DNA from: Pseudomonadota bacterium
GTDB taxonomy: Bacteria > Desulfobacterota > Desulfovibrionia > Desulfovibrionales > Desulfovibrionaceae
Assembly (NCBI GenBank): GCA_018816865.1
Contig: JAHIUW010000005.1
Span: 1 to 64,000, forward strand
Direction of reading: 5' to 3'
Length of the DNA stretch: 64,000 bases
The position numbers and the translations under genes were made by a program. The notes below the pieces were generated by a model. That model did not search any database. It worked only from the letters and a program-made list of their open reading frames with translations, and was not told the DNA's origin. Every line of letters starts with the position of its first letter. The first letter of the stretch is position 1. Positions 52,108-61,026 of the stretch are shown here, one piece after another.

Positions 52108-53931
52108 ATGACCGACATCGCCAGGCCATGGTTGGAGCATTACGACAAGCAGGCGTCGTTCAATATCAATTATGAGCACATCCCGGTGTTCGAGTATCTC
52201 GACAGGGCTGCAAAAAACTATCCCAGGCGCACGGCCATCGTCTTCCGTAACTGGAAGATGAACTACAAAAAGCTCCACGAAACCACCGAGATCATGGCGG
52301 CCAATCTGCGTCGCCTCGGTGTTCAGCCCGGAGACCGGGTTTCGGTGATGCTGCCCAACCTGCCGCAGACCATCATCGCCTACTGGGCGGTGCTCAAGTC
52401 CGGCGCCGTCTGCGTCATGACCAACCCCCTGTACATGGAGACGGAACTGATCCACCAGCTGGGCGATGCCAACTGCAGGACCATGATCGTGCTGGATCAT
52501 CTCTGGCCCAAGATCAAGTCCGTCAGGGACCGAATTCCCGTGGAGAAGTTCGTCGTGACCTCCATCAGCGATGGTCTCAGCTTCCCCTTGAACAAACTTT
52601 ACAAATTCAAGGCCAAGAAAAACAGCCTGTTTACGGATGTGCCCTTCGATGGGCGACGCATCCTGCCCTGGAAGGCCATGCTGGAGGGCAGGGAGCGCAT
52701 CAGTCGGCCCCCGGCGGATCCGCGTACGGACACCGCGCTGCTGCAATACACCGGTGGCACCACGGGCATCGCCAAGGGCGTGGTCATCACCCACAGCAAT
52801 ATGACCGCCAATGTCCAGCAGGCACACCAGATGCTGCACAGCCTGGGTGATCGCCAGGAGTCCTTCGTCAACGTCCTGCCGTTCTTCCATATCTATGGTC
52901 TCACAGTGGGACTGAATCTGCCCACCAGCATCGGCGCGACCATGTTGCCCGTGCCGCGCTTTGTGCCCCAGGACCTGTTGAAGGTCATCAAGAAGAACAA
53001 GCCTACCATCTTTCCTGGCGCCCCGGCAGTCTATGCCGCTCTGCTGCACCAGAAGAACCTCTCTCCCAAGGATTTCAAGTCCCTGGACCTGTGCGTCTCC
53101 GGGTCCGCGCCCATCCCCGTGGAGATCATGAGGCAATTCAAGAAGGTGGCGGACTGCGAGATCGTCGAGGGCTATGGACTGACCGAGGCCTCTCCGGCCA
53201 CGCACTTCAACCCCCTGAGCGGGGTCAAGAAATACGGGTCCATCGGTCTGCCCATGCCGGACACTGACTGTCAGATCGTGGACATGGACGTGGGCCAGGT
53301 GCCCTTGCCCCCGGGCAAGAAGGGTGAGCTGATCATCCGCGGTCCGCAGGTCATGAAGGGCTATTGGAACCGTCCTGACGAGACGGCCAACGTCTTGCGC
53401 AACGGCTGGCTCTATACCGGCGACATCGCCACCATGGACGAAGAGGGCTATTTCTTCATCGTGGACCGCAAGAAGGACCTGATCATTTCCAGCGGGTACA
53501 ACATCTACCCGCGTGAGATCGACGAGGTCCTGCACGAGCACGAGAAGATCAAGGATGCCGTGGCCGTGGGTATCCCCCATGCCTCCCGAGGTGAGATCGT
53601 CAAGGTCTACGTCGTGCTGCACGAGGGGCAGACGATGACCAAGAGCGAGGTGCTGGCCTACTGCCGCCAAATGCTGGCCAAATACAAACTGCCGCGTCAG
53701 GTGGAGTTCCGCGACGAACTTCCCAAGACCATGGTCGGCAAGGTCCTGCGTCGCGCCCTGCGTGCCGAGGAAGAGGAAAAAGCGAAAAGCAAGGCCTCCC
53801 GGCAGGATACCCGGCAGGAGACCGAAGGAACCGAAGAGCTGGAACTGAACAATGTGCCCGAAGCTCCCGAGGGGCTTGGGAAAGACATCCCACGGGAAAC
53901 GGCCTTGGAGACGGAACCCAGGGACGAGTAA
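52108..53931 (+). CDS. Long-chain acyl-CoA synthetase (AMP-forming)
   Basis: 607 aa. It activates fatty acids with ATP and CoA. The P-loop is LLQYTGGTTGIAKGV, the adenylate motif is VEGYGLTEASPATHFNP, and the later motifs are WLYTGDIATMDEEGYFFIVDRKKDLII and LPKTMVGKVLRRALR with the catalytic Lys. The last ~50 residues form a charged tail (Glu-, Lys- and Arg-rich), longer than usual for FadD proteins. The ATG follows GAGGAAGGC. It could work with the FadL-like porin at 45467. Confidence 0.92.
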   Translation: MTDIARPWLEHYDKQASFNINYEHIPVFEYLDRAAKNYPRRTAIVFRNWKMNYKKLHETTEIMAANLRRLGVQPGDRVSVMLPNLPQTIIAYWAVLKSGAVCVMTNPLYMETELIHQLGDANCRTMIVLDHLWPKIKSVRDRIPVEKFVVTSISDGLSFPLNKLYKFKAKKNSLFTDVPFDGRRILPWKAMLEGRERISRPPADPRTDTALLQYTGGTTGIAKGVVITHSNMTANVQQAHQMLHSLGDRQESFVNVLPFFHIYGLTVGLNLPTSIGATMLPVPRFVPQDLLKVIKKNKPTIFPGAPAVYAALLHQKNLSPKDFKSLDLCVSGSAPIPVEIMRQFKKVADCEIVEGYGLTEASPATHFNPLSGVKKYGSIGLPMPDTDCQIVDMDVGQVPLPPGKKGELIIRGPQVMKGYWNRPDETANVLRNGWLYTGDIATMDEEGYFFIVDRKKDLIISSGYNIYPREIDEVLHEHEKIKDAVAVGIPHASRGEIVKVYVVLHEGQTMTKSEVLAYCRQMLAKYKLPRQVEFRDELPKTMVGKVLRRALRAEEEEKAKSKASRQDTRQETEGTEELELNNVPEAPEGLGKDIPRETALETEPRDE

Positions 53932-53952
53932 CGTCGGCTAAAAGACCAATTT

Positions 53953-53987
53953 ATGGCCGCCGGGCGCAAGCCCGGCGGCCATTTTTT
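53953..53987. terminator. Bidirectional terminator
   Basis: ATGGCCGCCGGG-CGCAAG-CCCGGCGGCCAT with a T6 run on the plus side. It separates the acyl-CoA ligase from the convergent azoreductase. Confidence 0.88.
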
Positions 53988-54003
53988 GTTTATCTCACGA
54001 GCC

Positions 54004-54624
54004 TCAGAAGGTCTTGGCGATTTCACGGGCCTCATTGAGGGCCTGCTTCTTGTTGGCCTCGCGCGAATCCATCAGGGTTCCCCGGGTGCCGATCTCGGTC
54101 ACGTCCGTGATGCCCATGAACCCCAGAACCGACTTCAGATAGGTGGATTGGAAATTGTAGGTCTCCAGAGGATTGCCTGCAGGATACTCGCCGCCGCTGG
54201 CATAGACGGTCAGCGCCTTGGCGTCCTTCATCATGCCGAAATAGCCCTTCTCGTTCATGCCGAACGTGTAGCCGGGCTGGACAATGAGATCGATGTACTG
54301 CTTGAGCGGATACGGGATGGAAAAGTTCCACATGGGAACAGCGAACACGAAACGGTTGAAGGACTTGAATTCCTCGATCAGGTTCTCCACCTCGTTCCAG
54401 GCCTGCTTTTGTTCGGCGGAATGGTCCTTGCCGTGCAGCAGGTTGTACTTGGCCTGAACTTTGGCGCCGTCAAAGGGTGGCAGATTGGCCTCGAAGAGAT
54501 TCTTGACCTTCACCTCGGCGGCGGGGTTGGCCTGTTTCCAGGCGTCCACAAAGGCATCAGCCACGGCGATGGAGTGGGAACGCCCCTCCCTGGGAGAGGC
54601 CTTGATATACAATACCCTGTTCAT
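54004..54624 (-). CDS. azoR: FMN-dependent NADH-azoreductase
   Basis: 206 aa. A flavodoxin-fold reductase of the AzoR family: VLYIKASPREGRSHSIAVAD at the N-terminus (FMN phosphate loop), FAVPMWNFSIPYPLKQYID (flavin-binding MWNFSIP motif) and YASGGEY. It reduces quinones and azo compounds using NADH. The ATG at 54624 follows AAGGAGCCGATC; the longer frame to 54897 runs into the divergent gene. Confidence 0.92.
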   Translation of the reverse strand: MNRVLYIKASPREGRSHSIAVADAFVDAWKQANPAAEVKVKNLFEANLPPFDGAKVQAKYNLLHGKDHSAEQKQAWNEVENLIEEFKSFNRFVFAVPMWNFSIPYPLKQYIDLIVQPGYTFGMNEKGYFGMMKDAKALTVYASGGEYPAGNPLETYNFQSTYLKSVLGFMGITDVTEIGTRGTLMDSREANKKQALNEAREIAKTF

Positions 54625-54874
54625 GATCGGCTCCTTGGTTCGGGCGTGTGTTTTCCATGCCTGCACCATACTTTTCCACTGAGTAACAAAGTTACGCGGA
54701 CAAGCAATGGGCGTCAACCGCTGTGCACCTCCCTCGGGAACGTCCCCGCAACAGGTTGAGCTTTCAGGCCCTCTGCTCCCAAAAAGCGATTGCCCTTGCT
54801 GGTCAAAAATGGAAATATCCGCGGATCGCAAGCCCTGTGAATGACACTCAAACGCTTGAGCCAAGGGACCCAAC

Positions 54875-55843
54875 GTGAACGCCATCAGACCTGACACCTA
54901 CCACGGGTTCTCCACAAGCCATATCATCGCCGACACGCGGGCCGGTTTTGTGATCTATCTCAAGCAGGACGACCAGTATGTGCTCTACACCAAGCAGGGC
55001 GAAAGCTTGAGCAGCGATCATCGCACGCGGCTGGAGAGCCAGGGTGTGGAAAAGGTCTATATTCCAGTTGCCCAGAAAAGGGCTTATGATGAGTATATCC
55101 GCCAACATTTGGGGCAATTGCTCAATGATGAGAGCATCGCGATTGAGGAAAGGGCCAAGACCTGGAGCAGCACGACCCAGGACATGGCCCGTGGTTTTTT
55201 TGAGCAGAACCTGCCCAAGGCAACCCTGCGCATCCGTTACAAACGTTTCGAGGACATCGTCGGGCAAAGCACCAGGTTCTTCATGGAACCCAGGGCCTTG
55301 AAGGAGCTCTCCCGGTTCATCACCAAGAGTGGCAAGGGCTATGGACACGGCATCGGAACCATGGTCTACACCGCCTGCCTGCTGCAGACCTTTCAGCCCG
55401 ACGACCTGCTGCTGACGTCCTGCTGCCTCGGGGCCATCCTGCATGACATCGGCAAAACCAGACTGCCGGCGGACGTCCTGAGCAAGGACCCCGACATCCT
55501 GAGCCCTGGGGAGCGGGCAATGCTCGACGCACACCCGGCCATTGGGGTTCAGCTCTCGGCATCCATCCCGCTGGTCCCCGAGGCTATTCATTGCGTGCTC
55601 TTTCACCACGAGCGCGAAGATGGCCGGGGCTTTCCCTCCGGGGCCATGGCCGACGATATCCCCTTTTACGCCAAGGTCGTCTCCCTGGCCAACAGCTATG
55701 ACAATCTGACCAGGGGGAAATCCTTCCGGCCAGCGCTACAGCCTTTTGAGGCCCTGAAGGTCATCCGCAGTGACAAGGGCGCCCACGACCCGGAGTTGTT
55801 CAAACGATTGGTTCAACTCCTGTCCGAAGCCGATCTCGCCTGA
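54875..55843 (+). CDS. HD-GYP domain protein, probable cyclic-di-GMP phosphodiesterase
   Basis: 322 aa from a GTG. The N-terminal ~120 residues are an unrecognised domain. The C-terminal HD-GYP domain has the metal-binding HD (GAILHDIGKTRLP), HPAIGVQL, the paired FHHEREDGRGFPSG and the later ANSYDNLTR. The GYP motif reads GFP, a common variant. Such proteins hydrolyse c-di-GMP and control motility or biofilm. There is no receiver or membrane domain. Confidence 0.85.
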   Translation: MNAIRPDTYHGFSTSHIIADTRAGFVIYLKQDDQYVLYTKQGESLSSDHRTRLESQGVEKVYIPVAQKRAYDEYIRQHLGQLLNDESIAIEERAKTWSSTTQDMARGFFEQNLPKATLRIRYKRFEDIVGQSTRFFMEPRALKELSRFITKSGKGYGHGIGTMVYTACLLQTFQPDDLLLTSCCLGAILHDIGKTRLPADVLSKDPDILSPGERAMLDAHPAIGVQLSASIPLVPEAIHCVLFHHEREDGRGFPSGAMADDIPFYAKVVSLANSYDNLTRGKSFRPALQPFEALKVIRSDKGAHDPELFKRLVQLLSEADLA

Positions 55844-55950
55844 ACGATAAAAAGCCTCGCATCCCAGTGTTTACAGGGGTGTTTCCCTTTTTTATTAATC
55901 TTGTGTAGAAAAAGTCTCGAAATGCTGGAACCAGCCTGGAGACAATCGAC

Positions 55951-56304
55951 ATGAGTGATTCTGCAACACTGAGCCACACGGCACAGCTCGCCGTAGACGC
56001 CACTGGTGCCACTATGGTGGTGGCCAAGCCCTATGTTGACAGTGTCCTGTTGGTCCTGAGCCAAGGCTACGGCATCATCCAGGACCTGATGCCACTGTTT
56101 GTGTTGCTGCTTTTTCTGATGATGTTGCGCTGGAACAGACAGTTCAGGGACCTCGTCCGCCGTCAGGAACAGCAGACGCGGGTCCTTGTGAAGCTCCTGA
56201 ATCTGCACCCAGACGGTGACTACCAGAAATTCTTGCGCACCGTAGAGCAACGCGCCGAAGAGCGTGAAGAACGTCGCTCGCGTCATCCCCATCTGCTCAG
56301 CTAG
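55951..56304 (+). CDS. Hypothetical small membrane protein
   Basis: 117 aa with one central membrane helix (LMPLFVLLLFLMMLRW, about residues 46-61) and a charged C-terminal helix rich in Arg, Glu and Gln that may form a coiled coil. The start follows GGAGACAATCGAC. No family recognised. It stands alone. Confidence 0.65.
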   Translation: MSDSATLSHTAQLAVDATGATMVVAKPYVDSVLLVLSQGYGIIQDLMPLFVLLLFLMMLRWNRQFRDLVRRQEQQTRVLVKLLNLHPDGDYQKFLRTVEQRAEEREERRSRHPHLLS

Positions 56305-56791
56305 GGTCTTTCCTCGCACGATGCGTCGCGGCATAGGCCATGGTCGGGCACACGTTGCTTCGTGAAGCCCCGTTCAACGTATTTCTGGCCACACCAGCAG
56401 CAAGAGTGACGGCACGGCTAGCCGCGCAAGTAGTCCGGCATCGGGTTTTTGTGCCAGCTATGTTGAGAGCTTGGTTTTTTTTGGCAGCCTTCGTGCGGCA
56501 TCCTCTCCTGTTGTGGCCGAAGGGTCGTGGTCATACGAGACACCAAGGGATGAGCCACTGCAATCAGATCGGAAGGATTGTCTGTGGCCAATGCTCAAAG
56601 CTTGTCCCTTCAGGTTGCAGCGGAGAAGGCCGTTCCTTCCGAAGGTGCTGGGCCGGTTGCAAGGGCCGCCGTGGCAAACCCCTTGTCTGGAGCAACTGGG
56701 CATTCCAGGTGCGGGGCAAGGCTAGCCCATCCCTGCCTTGCTGTGCTAACGGTAAGAGAATCCTCTCAATCCTTTGCACTGTGGGAGCCGC
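56305..56791. other. Gene-free stretch
   Basis: 487 nt. Overlapping open frames exist, but none shows coding character or a ribosome site. Nothing structural stands out. Confidence 0.4.
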
Positions 56792-57643
56792 ATGGACAGC
56801 ATCCGGGTTGATCATGAACGAATTCTGGACCTGCTCCTGGAGAATGAACTCCTGGGTATCGCCCTGATCAAAGGCGATGAGGTCAAGTGTCTGAGCCCAA
56901 CGGTCAGCCGATTGTTGGGGTGCGATACGACACCTCCCTGTCGAACGGAACTCCTGGACAGTTTGCAGCGGATCATTCGGGAATTCCGGGGCCAATCCTC
57001 CGGCTCCGAGGGGGCGCCCTGTTGCATCAGCGATGTCATTGAACTGGAGAATCCAGACGGAGGGATCTCCTATTTCAGGTTCCACGCTCTGGGTTTCAAG
57101 GGAGCGAAATCCACGGACGAAATGCATGGGGTGGAACTCTTCGTGTTTCAGGACATCACTTTTGCCCATGAAAAGGTCTTGGAGATCGAAAAGATGCTCG
57201 TTGACATGGAAGAGGCAAAGATGGCCCAGGAGGACAACTCCAACCTCCTGAACGACATGCTGGTCCAGTTGAAGATCGCCGAGCAGGAGCGGGCCGAAAA
57301 GGAAAAGATGCAGGGTGTGCTGGAACTGGCTGCTGCGGCCTGTCACGAACTCAGCCAGCCCCTGCAATACGCCATGGGAGACGTGGAATACATCGCGGGC
57401 AAGAGCGAGTTGGATGAGGACTTTGCCAAGGCCGTGGGTTCCCTGAAACAGAGTGTTGACGAGATGGCCGATATCATCCGCAAGATCCGGGGGATCACCT
57501 CTTATAAAACCATGGAATACACGACCGGGGTGCAGATGATAGACCTCGACGAATCATCGCGCAGGGACGAGGAGCCTCTGGAGGTCACTGACACAGCGCT
57601 GGACGCTCCCGGCCCGGATGACGACTCCGGACCGTCCATCTGA
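56792..57643 (+). CDS. Phosphoacceptor-domain protein lacking a kinase ATPase domain
   Basis: 283 aa from the ATG at 56792 (GGAG, 4 nt). Residues about 10-125 look like a PAS sensor domain (GIALIKGDEVKCLSPTVSRLLG to ELFVFQDITF). A coiled coil spans about 127-175, then a HisKA-like helix with His185 in LELAAAACHELSQPLQY, the normal H-box of a sensor kinase. Only ~95 residues follow, forming the second DHp helix and a disordered acidic tail. The N, G1 and G2 boxes of HATPase_c are missing. It may be a phosphotransfer or decoy protein, or a truncated kinase. Confidence 0.75.
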   Translation: MDSIRVDHERILDLLLENELLGIALIKGDEVKCLSPTVSRLLGCDTTPPCRTELLDSLQRIIREFRGQSSGSEGAPCCISDVIELENPDGGISYFRFHALGFKGAKSTDEMHGVELFVFQDITFAHEKVLEIEKMLVDMEEAKMAQEDNSNLLNDMLVQLKIAEQERAEKEKMQGVLELAAAACHELSQPLQYAMGDVEYIAGKSELDEDFAKAVGSLKQSVDEMADIIRKIRGITSYKTMEYTTGVQMIDLDESSRRDEEPLEVTDTALDAPGPDDDSGPSI

Positions 57644-57667
57644 GACCCTTCGGGTTAATTCTCACCC

Positions 57668-57699
57668 AAGGCCCGAGGTCAGTTCGACCTCGGGCCTTT
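57668..57699 (+). terminator. Terminator after the PAS/HisKA gene
   Basis: AAGGCCCGAGGTC with GACCTCGGGCCTT, a 13-bp perfect stem, followed by TC. It lies 25 nt after the stop. Confidence 0.75.
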
Positions 57700-57904
57700 C
57701 AGTTCGTAGCGGCTGATTCCCTTCTTGGCGGGAACGTCTTGCGCGTCCATTGCCTCTGGGACGGATGAGGAGTAGAAAAGGTGTGACCATGGCAACTCCC
57801 GATCCGCATTGCTGGTTGAGGTTCCATGGCCGCTAAGGTAAGACAGCGCTTCGTTGCGGCCGCCGCCTGACCGGGGCGGCGCCGAGAGTCCAAAAGGAGC
57901 AACC

Positions 57905-58645
57905 GTGGCCAAGCACAGACGTGACATTGCAAAGGATTCCATCATCAAGTCCATGCTCCCCGCCAGTGAGGGCCTGGATATCTTCGAGAGCAGCGCCGGG
58001 CGTGGCGAATTGGCCATTGAGCTGCAACAGGCCGGGCACCGGGTCCGGGTTTCCAACTACAAGTCCGGCTCACTTCAGTTCGATATCCTCGAGGACATCG
58101 TCGATCTTGAGGTTGGGCTGCCCTACGAGGATGCCAGCTTCGACGTCATTATCTGCCGCGAGGTCATCGAGCATATCGCCAGCAATCTGCCCCTGCTCAA
58201 GGAGTTTGCGCGCTGCCTGCGTCCTGGTGGAACCCTGATCCTGACCTTCCCCAACAAGCTGTCCCTGCCGTCGCGCCTGTATCACCTGTTCACGGGGTTT
58301 TACAACGGCCTCAAGTCGCCCATCAATCCCGGTGTGTTCTTTGGGGAGGCCCACGTCAACCTCATCGCCTATCACGAGATGGACTATTTGCTGCGCGCCA
58401 GCGGCCTGTCCCAGGTCCGCGGACGCTCCAGCGACATCCGCCCCGGGGCCTGGCTGACGGCGCCTTTGATCCCCGTGGTGCGGCTGTTGACGTGGTATTT
58501 CCTGTTCCAGTACAAGAAAAAGGCCCAGGAACACCGCAAGGACAAGCCAGAATTCGTGGCTTATAACCGGGAAATATACGAGGCCATCACTTCCACCGAG
58601 CTGTTGCTGGGCAAGGATGTGATCCTGTCCGCCCGCAAGGATTGA
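57905..58645 (+). CDS. SAM-dependent methyltransferase, class I
   Basis: 246 aa from a GTG behind AAAAGGAGCAACC. The SAM site is degenerate (DIFESSAGRGELAIELQQAGH), but motif II (FDVIICREVIEHI) and motif III (CLRPGGTLILTFPN) are clear, as in Methyltransf_11 proteins. The C-terminal half contains a hydrophobic segment (LIPVVRLLTWYFLFQY), so it may associate with membrane. Possible lipid or envelope glycan methylation (inference). Confidence 0.83.
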   Translation: MAKHRRDIAKDSIIKSMLPASEGLDIFESSAGRGELAIELQQAGHRVRVSNYKSGSLQFDILEDIVDLEVGLPYEDASFDVIICREVIEHIASNLPLLKEFARCLRPGGTLILTFPNKLSLPSRLYHLFTGFYNGLKSPINPGVFFGEAHVNLIAYHEMDYLLRASGLSQVRGRSSDIRPGAWLTAPLIPVVRLLTWYFLFQYKKKAQEHRKDKPEFVAYNREIYEAITSTELLLGKDVILSARKD

Positions 58646-58680
58646 GCTTTTTTCTGCACAAAGACGTGAACACGAAGCCG

Positions 58681-58734
58681 GCGAACAGAAACAAGCCCGG
58701 AGGGACTCGATCCTTCCGGGCTTGTTTCTGTTCG
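58681..58734. terminator. Long bidirectional terminator hairpin
   Basis: A 21-bp perfect stem between 58681-58701 and 58714-58734, starting GCGAACAGAAACAAGCCCGG. It sits between the methyltransferase and the convergent 129-aa gene. The A/T-rich outer stem supplies a U tract in either direction. Confidence 0.85.
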
Positions 58735-58747
58735 CTGGTTGCCCTGG

Positions 58748-59137
58748 TCAGGACAAAAAGTTCACCAACTGGCCGGTGATGGGCGTCTTCTTGATCTGCT
58801 CAAGGAATTCGTCTTCGCTCATGTCGCCGGACTGGAACTGCTGATACAGCTGCCAGAGTGCACCCCGCGGGGTCCCATTACGGTTTTCCCGGGCCTGCAC
58901 TTGGCTCGTGTCGTCCTTGCGGGGACCCTTGAACCCGGCCTCCTGCATCATTTGCATCAGCCCACGGGAGCGTGAAATCCCGGCGTCCTGAAATTCCTCA
59001 CGCATGGCCAGCATGTCTTCCCGGGTCATATTTTCCGGGTCGTACTTGGCAAGAATTTCCTGCGCAGCAGCTTTCTGCTCTTCGGTCATGGGGATGTCCA
59101 TGGACGGATCCATCCCGTAAGCACCTGTAATTCTCAT
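58748..59137 (-). CDS. Hypothetical soluble protein, 129 aa
   Basis: A strongly Met-, Glu- and Gln-rich helical protein (MTEEQKAAAQEILAKYDPEN, MAMREEFQDAG, MSEDEFLEQIKKT). The start is supported by AGGAGG. It resembles small proteins of unknown function seen in Desulfovibrio, but I cannot name a family. There is no signal peptide. Confidence 0.7.
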   Translation of the reverse strand: MRITGAYGMDPSMDIPMTEEQKAAAQEILAKYDPENMTREDMLAMREEFQDAGISRSRGLMQMMQEAGFKGPRKDDTSQVQARENRNGTPRGALWQLYQQFQSGDMSEDEFLEQIKKTPITGQLVNFLS

Positions 59138-59267
59138 TGATTACCTCCTCTGTCCCCTCCCGACATGAAAAGGATAATGCGCCGTTGAGTAGCAGCGGAT
59201 GCACAGGCTGTGCCGCTTGGCATGTCTTTTTGCTTCGCTGGGATGAAAGGGGTCAATAGATGGGAAC

Positions 59268-59840
59268 TCAGCGTTTTTTGATGAGCAGCAGGCGGGTCTT
59301 GGAGGCGGGGTGGTTGTACATGGTGCAACGCATCACCCGGGCCTTGTCCGGCGGCAGGGCGCTGCAGTGTTGGTCAATGGCTTCGGCTTCCTCGGGGCCG
59401 CCAGGGTGTCCGGTGTAGATGACCAGCGAGATCACGCCTTCGCGTTTCAGGAGGCAGAGGGCGGCGTCGATGGCGGCACAAATGGTGTCGGGGCGGGTGA
59501 TGATTCGCCCGTCGCCTCCTGGCAGGTAGCCGAGGTTGAACATCACCGCCGAGACCTGGCCGTGGATCTCCGCGGGCAGCCGTTGGGCCATGCACTCGTG
59601 CCCGCCATGGATCAGGGTCACGTTGTCCGGGGCTTCTTTGTTTTGGAGCCGCTTGCGGGCCTTGTTCAGGGCTGGGGCTTGCACGTCGAACCCGAACACA
59701 CGGCCCTGCGGTCCCACGTGTTGCGACAGGAAGACGGTGTCGATGCCGTTGCCCACGGTGGCGTCCACGACCATGTCTCCTGGTTGGACGACATGGGCCA
59801 TGAAGATCTTGACGTAGGTGATGGTGTGGCTGATCAGCAT
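59268..59840 (-). CDS. YtqB-like SAM methyltransferase (rRNA methylase family)
   Basis: 190 aa from the ATG at 59840. SAM-binding motif I is MVVDATVGNGIDTVFLSQHVG, followed by GFDVQAP and the family segments VMFNLGYLPGGD and VIYTGHPGGPEEAEAI. These match the small methyltransferases annotated as rRNA methylases (YtqB type). A TTG start at 59876 is possible. No operon partner is evident. Confidence 0.85.
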   Translation of the reverse strand: MLISHTITYVKIFMAHVVQPGDMVVDATVGNGIDTVFLSQHVGPQGRVFGFDVQAPALNKARKRLQNKEAPDNVTLIHGGHECMAQRLPAEIHGQVSAVMFNLGYLPGGDGRIITRPDTICAAIDAALCLLKREGVISLVIYTGHPGGPEEAEAIDQHCSALPPDKARVMRCTMYNHPASKTRLLLIKKR

Positions 59841-59918
59841 GGCGGGGTTGTCGCCCGCATCGGGAGGAGAGAGCAAGGCCCGAAGGCCCTCCGGTAGCGC
59901 CTTGCGGGTAAGGGAAGA

Positions 59919-60413
59919 CTATTGGACGGGGGCCAAAGGGCGCACGGCCAGGGCCCGGTAGCCATGGCTCTTGGCCTTGCGGTCCATGTAGGTCTGTCCT
60001 GCGCGGAAATCATAGAGCCTGGCCGTGACGTGAGCTTCCTCCAAGGCCCAGACCCAGGCGCAGGAGAGGCTGAAGTCCCTGACGATCTTTACGTCGACCC
60101 CGCAGTCGGCTTCGTAACCATCATAATACCTGTTCGTGCTGTAGAGGCTTGCCAGTTCCTCGGTGCTGGGCAGCCGCCAATCGTCCGAAGGAGAGGGCAG
60201 AGAGGTCGGGAAGGTGAATCTGGCCCAGCGCTGTGCGTCCTGCCAGGTCATGTCTCCCTGGTTGTCCGTCTGGGACCACATCAGTCCGAGTTCGTGATCG
60301 GTGATCGTGCCGTCGCCATTGTCCGTGAAGCGATCTCCTGCCAGGAGGGGGGCGCAACTGATGAGCAGGATCGCCAGGGCGGTCGTGAGGATGCGGGGGA
60401 TTGCATGGGCCAT
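59919..60413 (-). CDS. DUF1566-type exported protein
   Basis: 164 aa with a signal peptide (ILTTALAILLISCAPLLAG). The mature part begins RFTDNGDGTITDHELGLMWSQ, then WRLPSTEELASLY, the hallmarks of the DUF1566/Lcl C-terminal fold, a C-type-lectin-like domain of bacterial surface proteins. Function unknown, possibly a periplasmic or surface-bound ligand-binding protein. Confidence 0.8.
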   Translation of the reverse strand: MAHAIPRILTTALAILLISCAPLLAGDRFTDNGDGTITDHELGLMWSQTDNQGDMTWQDAQRWARFTFPTSLPSPSDDWRLPSTEELASLYSTNRYYDGYEADCGVDVKIVRDFSLSCAWVWALEEAHVTARLYDFRAGQTYMDRKAKSHGYRALAVRPLAPVQ

Positions 60414-60618
60414 CGCGCGTCTCCCTGTCTGAGGTGCACGGACGTCCTGGTTCTGTGGTCCATCCCGGGAGGTGGCATGTCGGATGACGGGATGGCGAGG
60501 CAGAGCAGTGGTTGGTCGAGGAACCGGGACCCTGTTTGAAAGATTTCTTGTCCGATGGAGTGAAGGCCCGCCGCCTCCGCGGGCGGCGGGCCGGTCATAA
60601 TATACGTTGCCGGGCGGC

Positions 60619-61026
60619 TTAGCCGCCTTGGCTGGAATGGTCGTCCATCATGGCCCGCACGCGACGCTGTACGCGGATGATGCGTTTGAGCATCTCGCCC
60701 AAGGCAAACAGGGTGATGGCCGAGACCACCGAGAATCCGAGGATACCGAATCCGGCCACGACCATCCACCAATTGCGGGTGGCGTCATCGGTGTTGGTGT
60801 TCCACAGGAACCCGAAGCAGACTGCGGTGCCCATCAACCACATCACATGACCCACGAATCGCAGCATGGATTCCATGGGCAGCCGCGAGATGGGGTTGAC
60901 CACGGTATAGCCCTCGAAGCGTCTGCTTCCGCATTTGGGGCATTGTTCAAAGGAGTCGGAGAACGACTCTCCGCACTTTTCGCACCGCAGGACGGTCTTG
61001 ACGATGACGTCTGACTTTACTGCCAC
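60619..61026 (-). CDS. Small zinc-ribbon membrane protein next to the TRAP permease
   Basis: 135 aa from a GTG behind AAGGAGATACGCT. The N-terminal zinc ribbon has two Cys pairs (CEKCGESF and CPKCGSRR). Two membrane helices follow (VGHVMWLMGTAVCFGFLW and MVVAGFGILGFSVVSAITLFALG). Its start overlaps the TRAP permease stop by 10 nt, so it belongs to that operon, perhaps as an assembly or regulatory factor. Confidence 0.75.
   Translation of the reverse strand: MAVKSDVIVKTVLRCEKCGESFSDSFEQCPKCGSRRFEGYTVVNPISRLPMESMLRFVGHVMWLMGTAVCFGFLWNTNTDDATRNWWMVVAGFGILGFSVVSAITLFALGEMLKRIIRVQRRVRAMMDDHSSQGG

Noticed and set aside
56340-56867. A 175-codon plus-strand ORF before the PAS/HisKA gene
   Set aside because: No ribosome site, no protein-like composition, and it overlaps the start of a well-supported gene.
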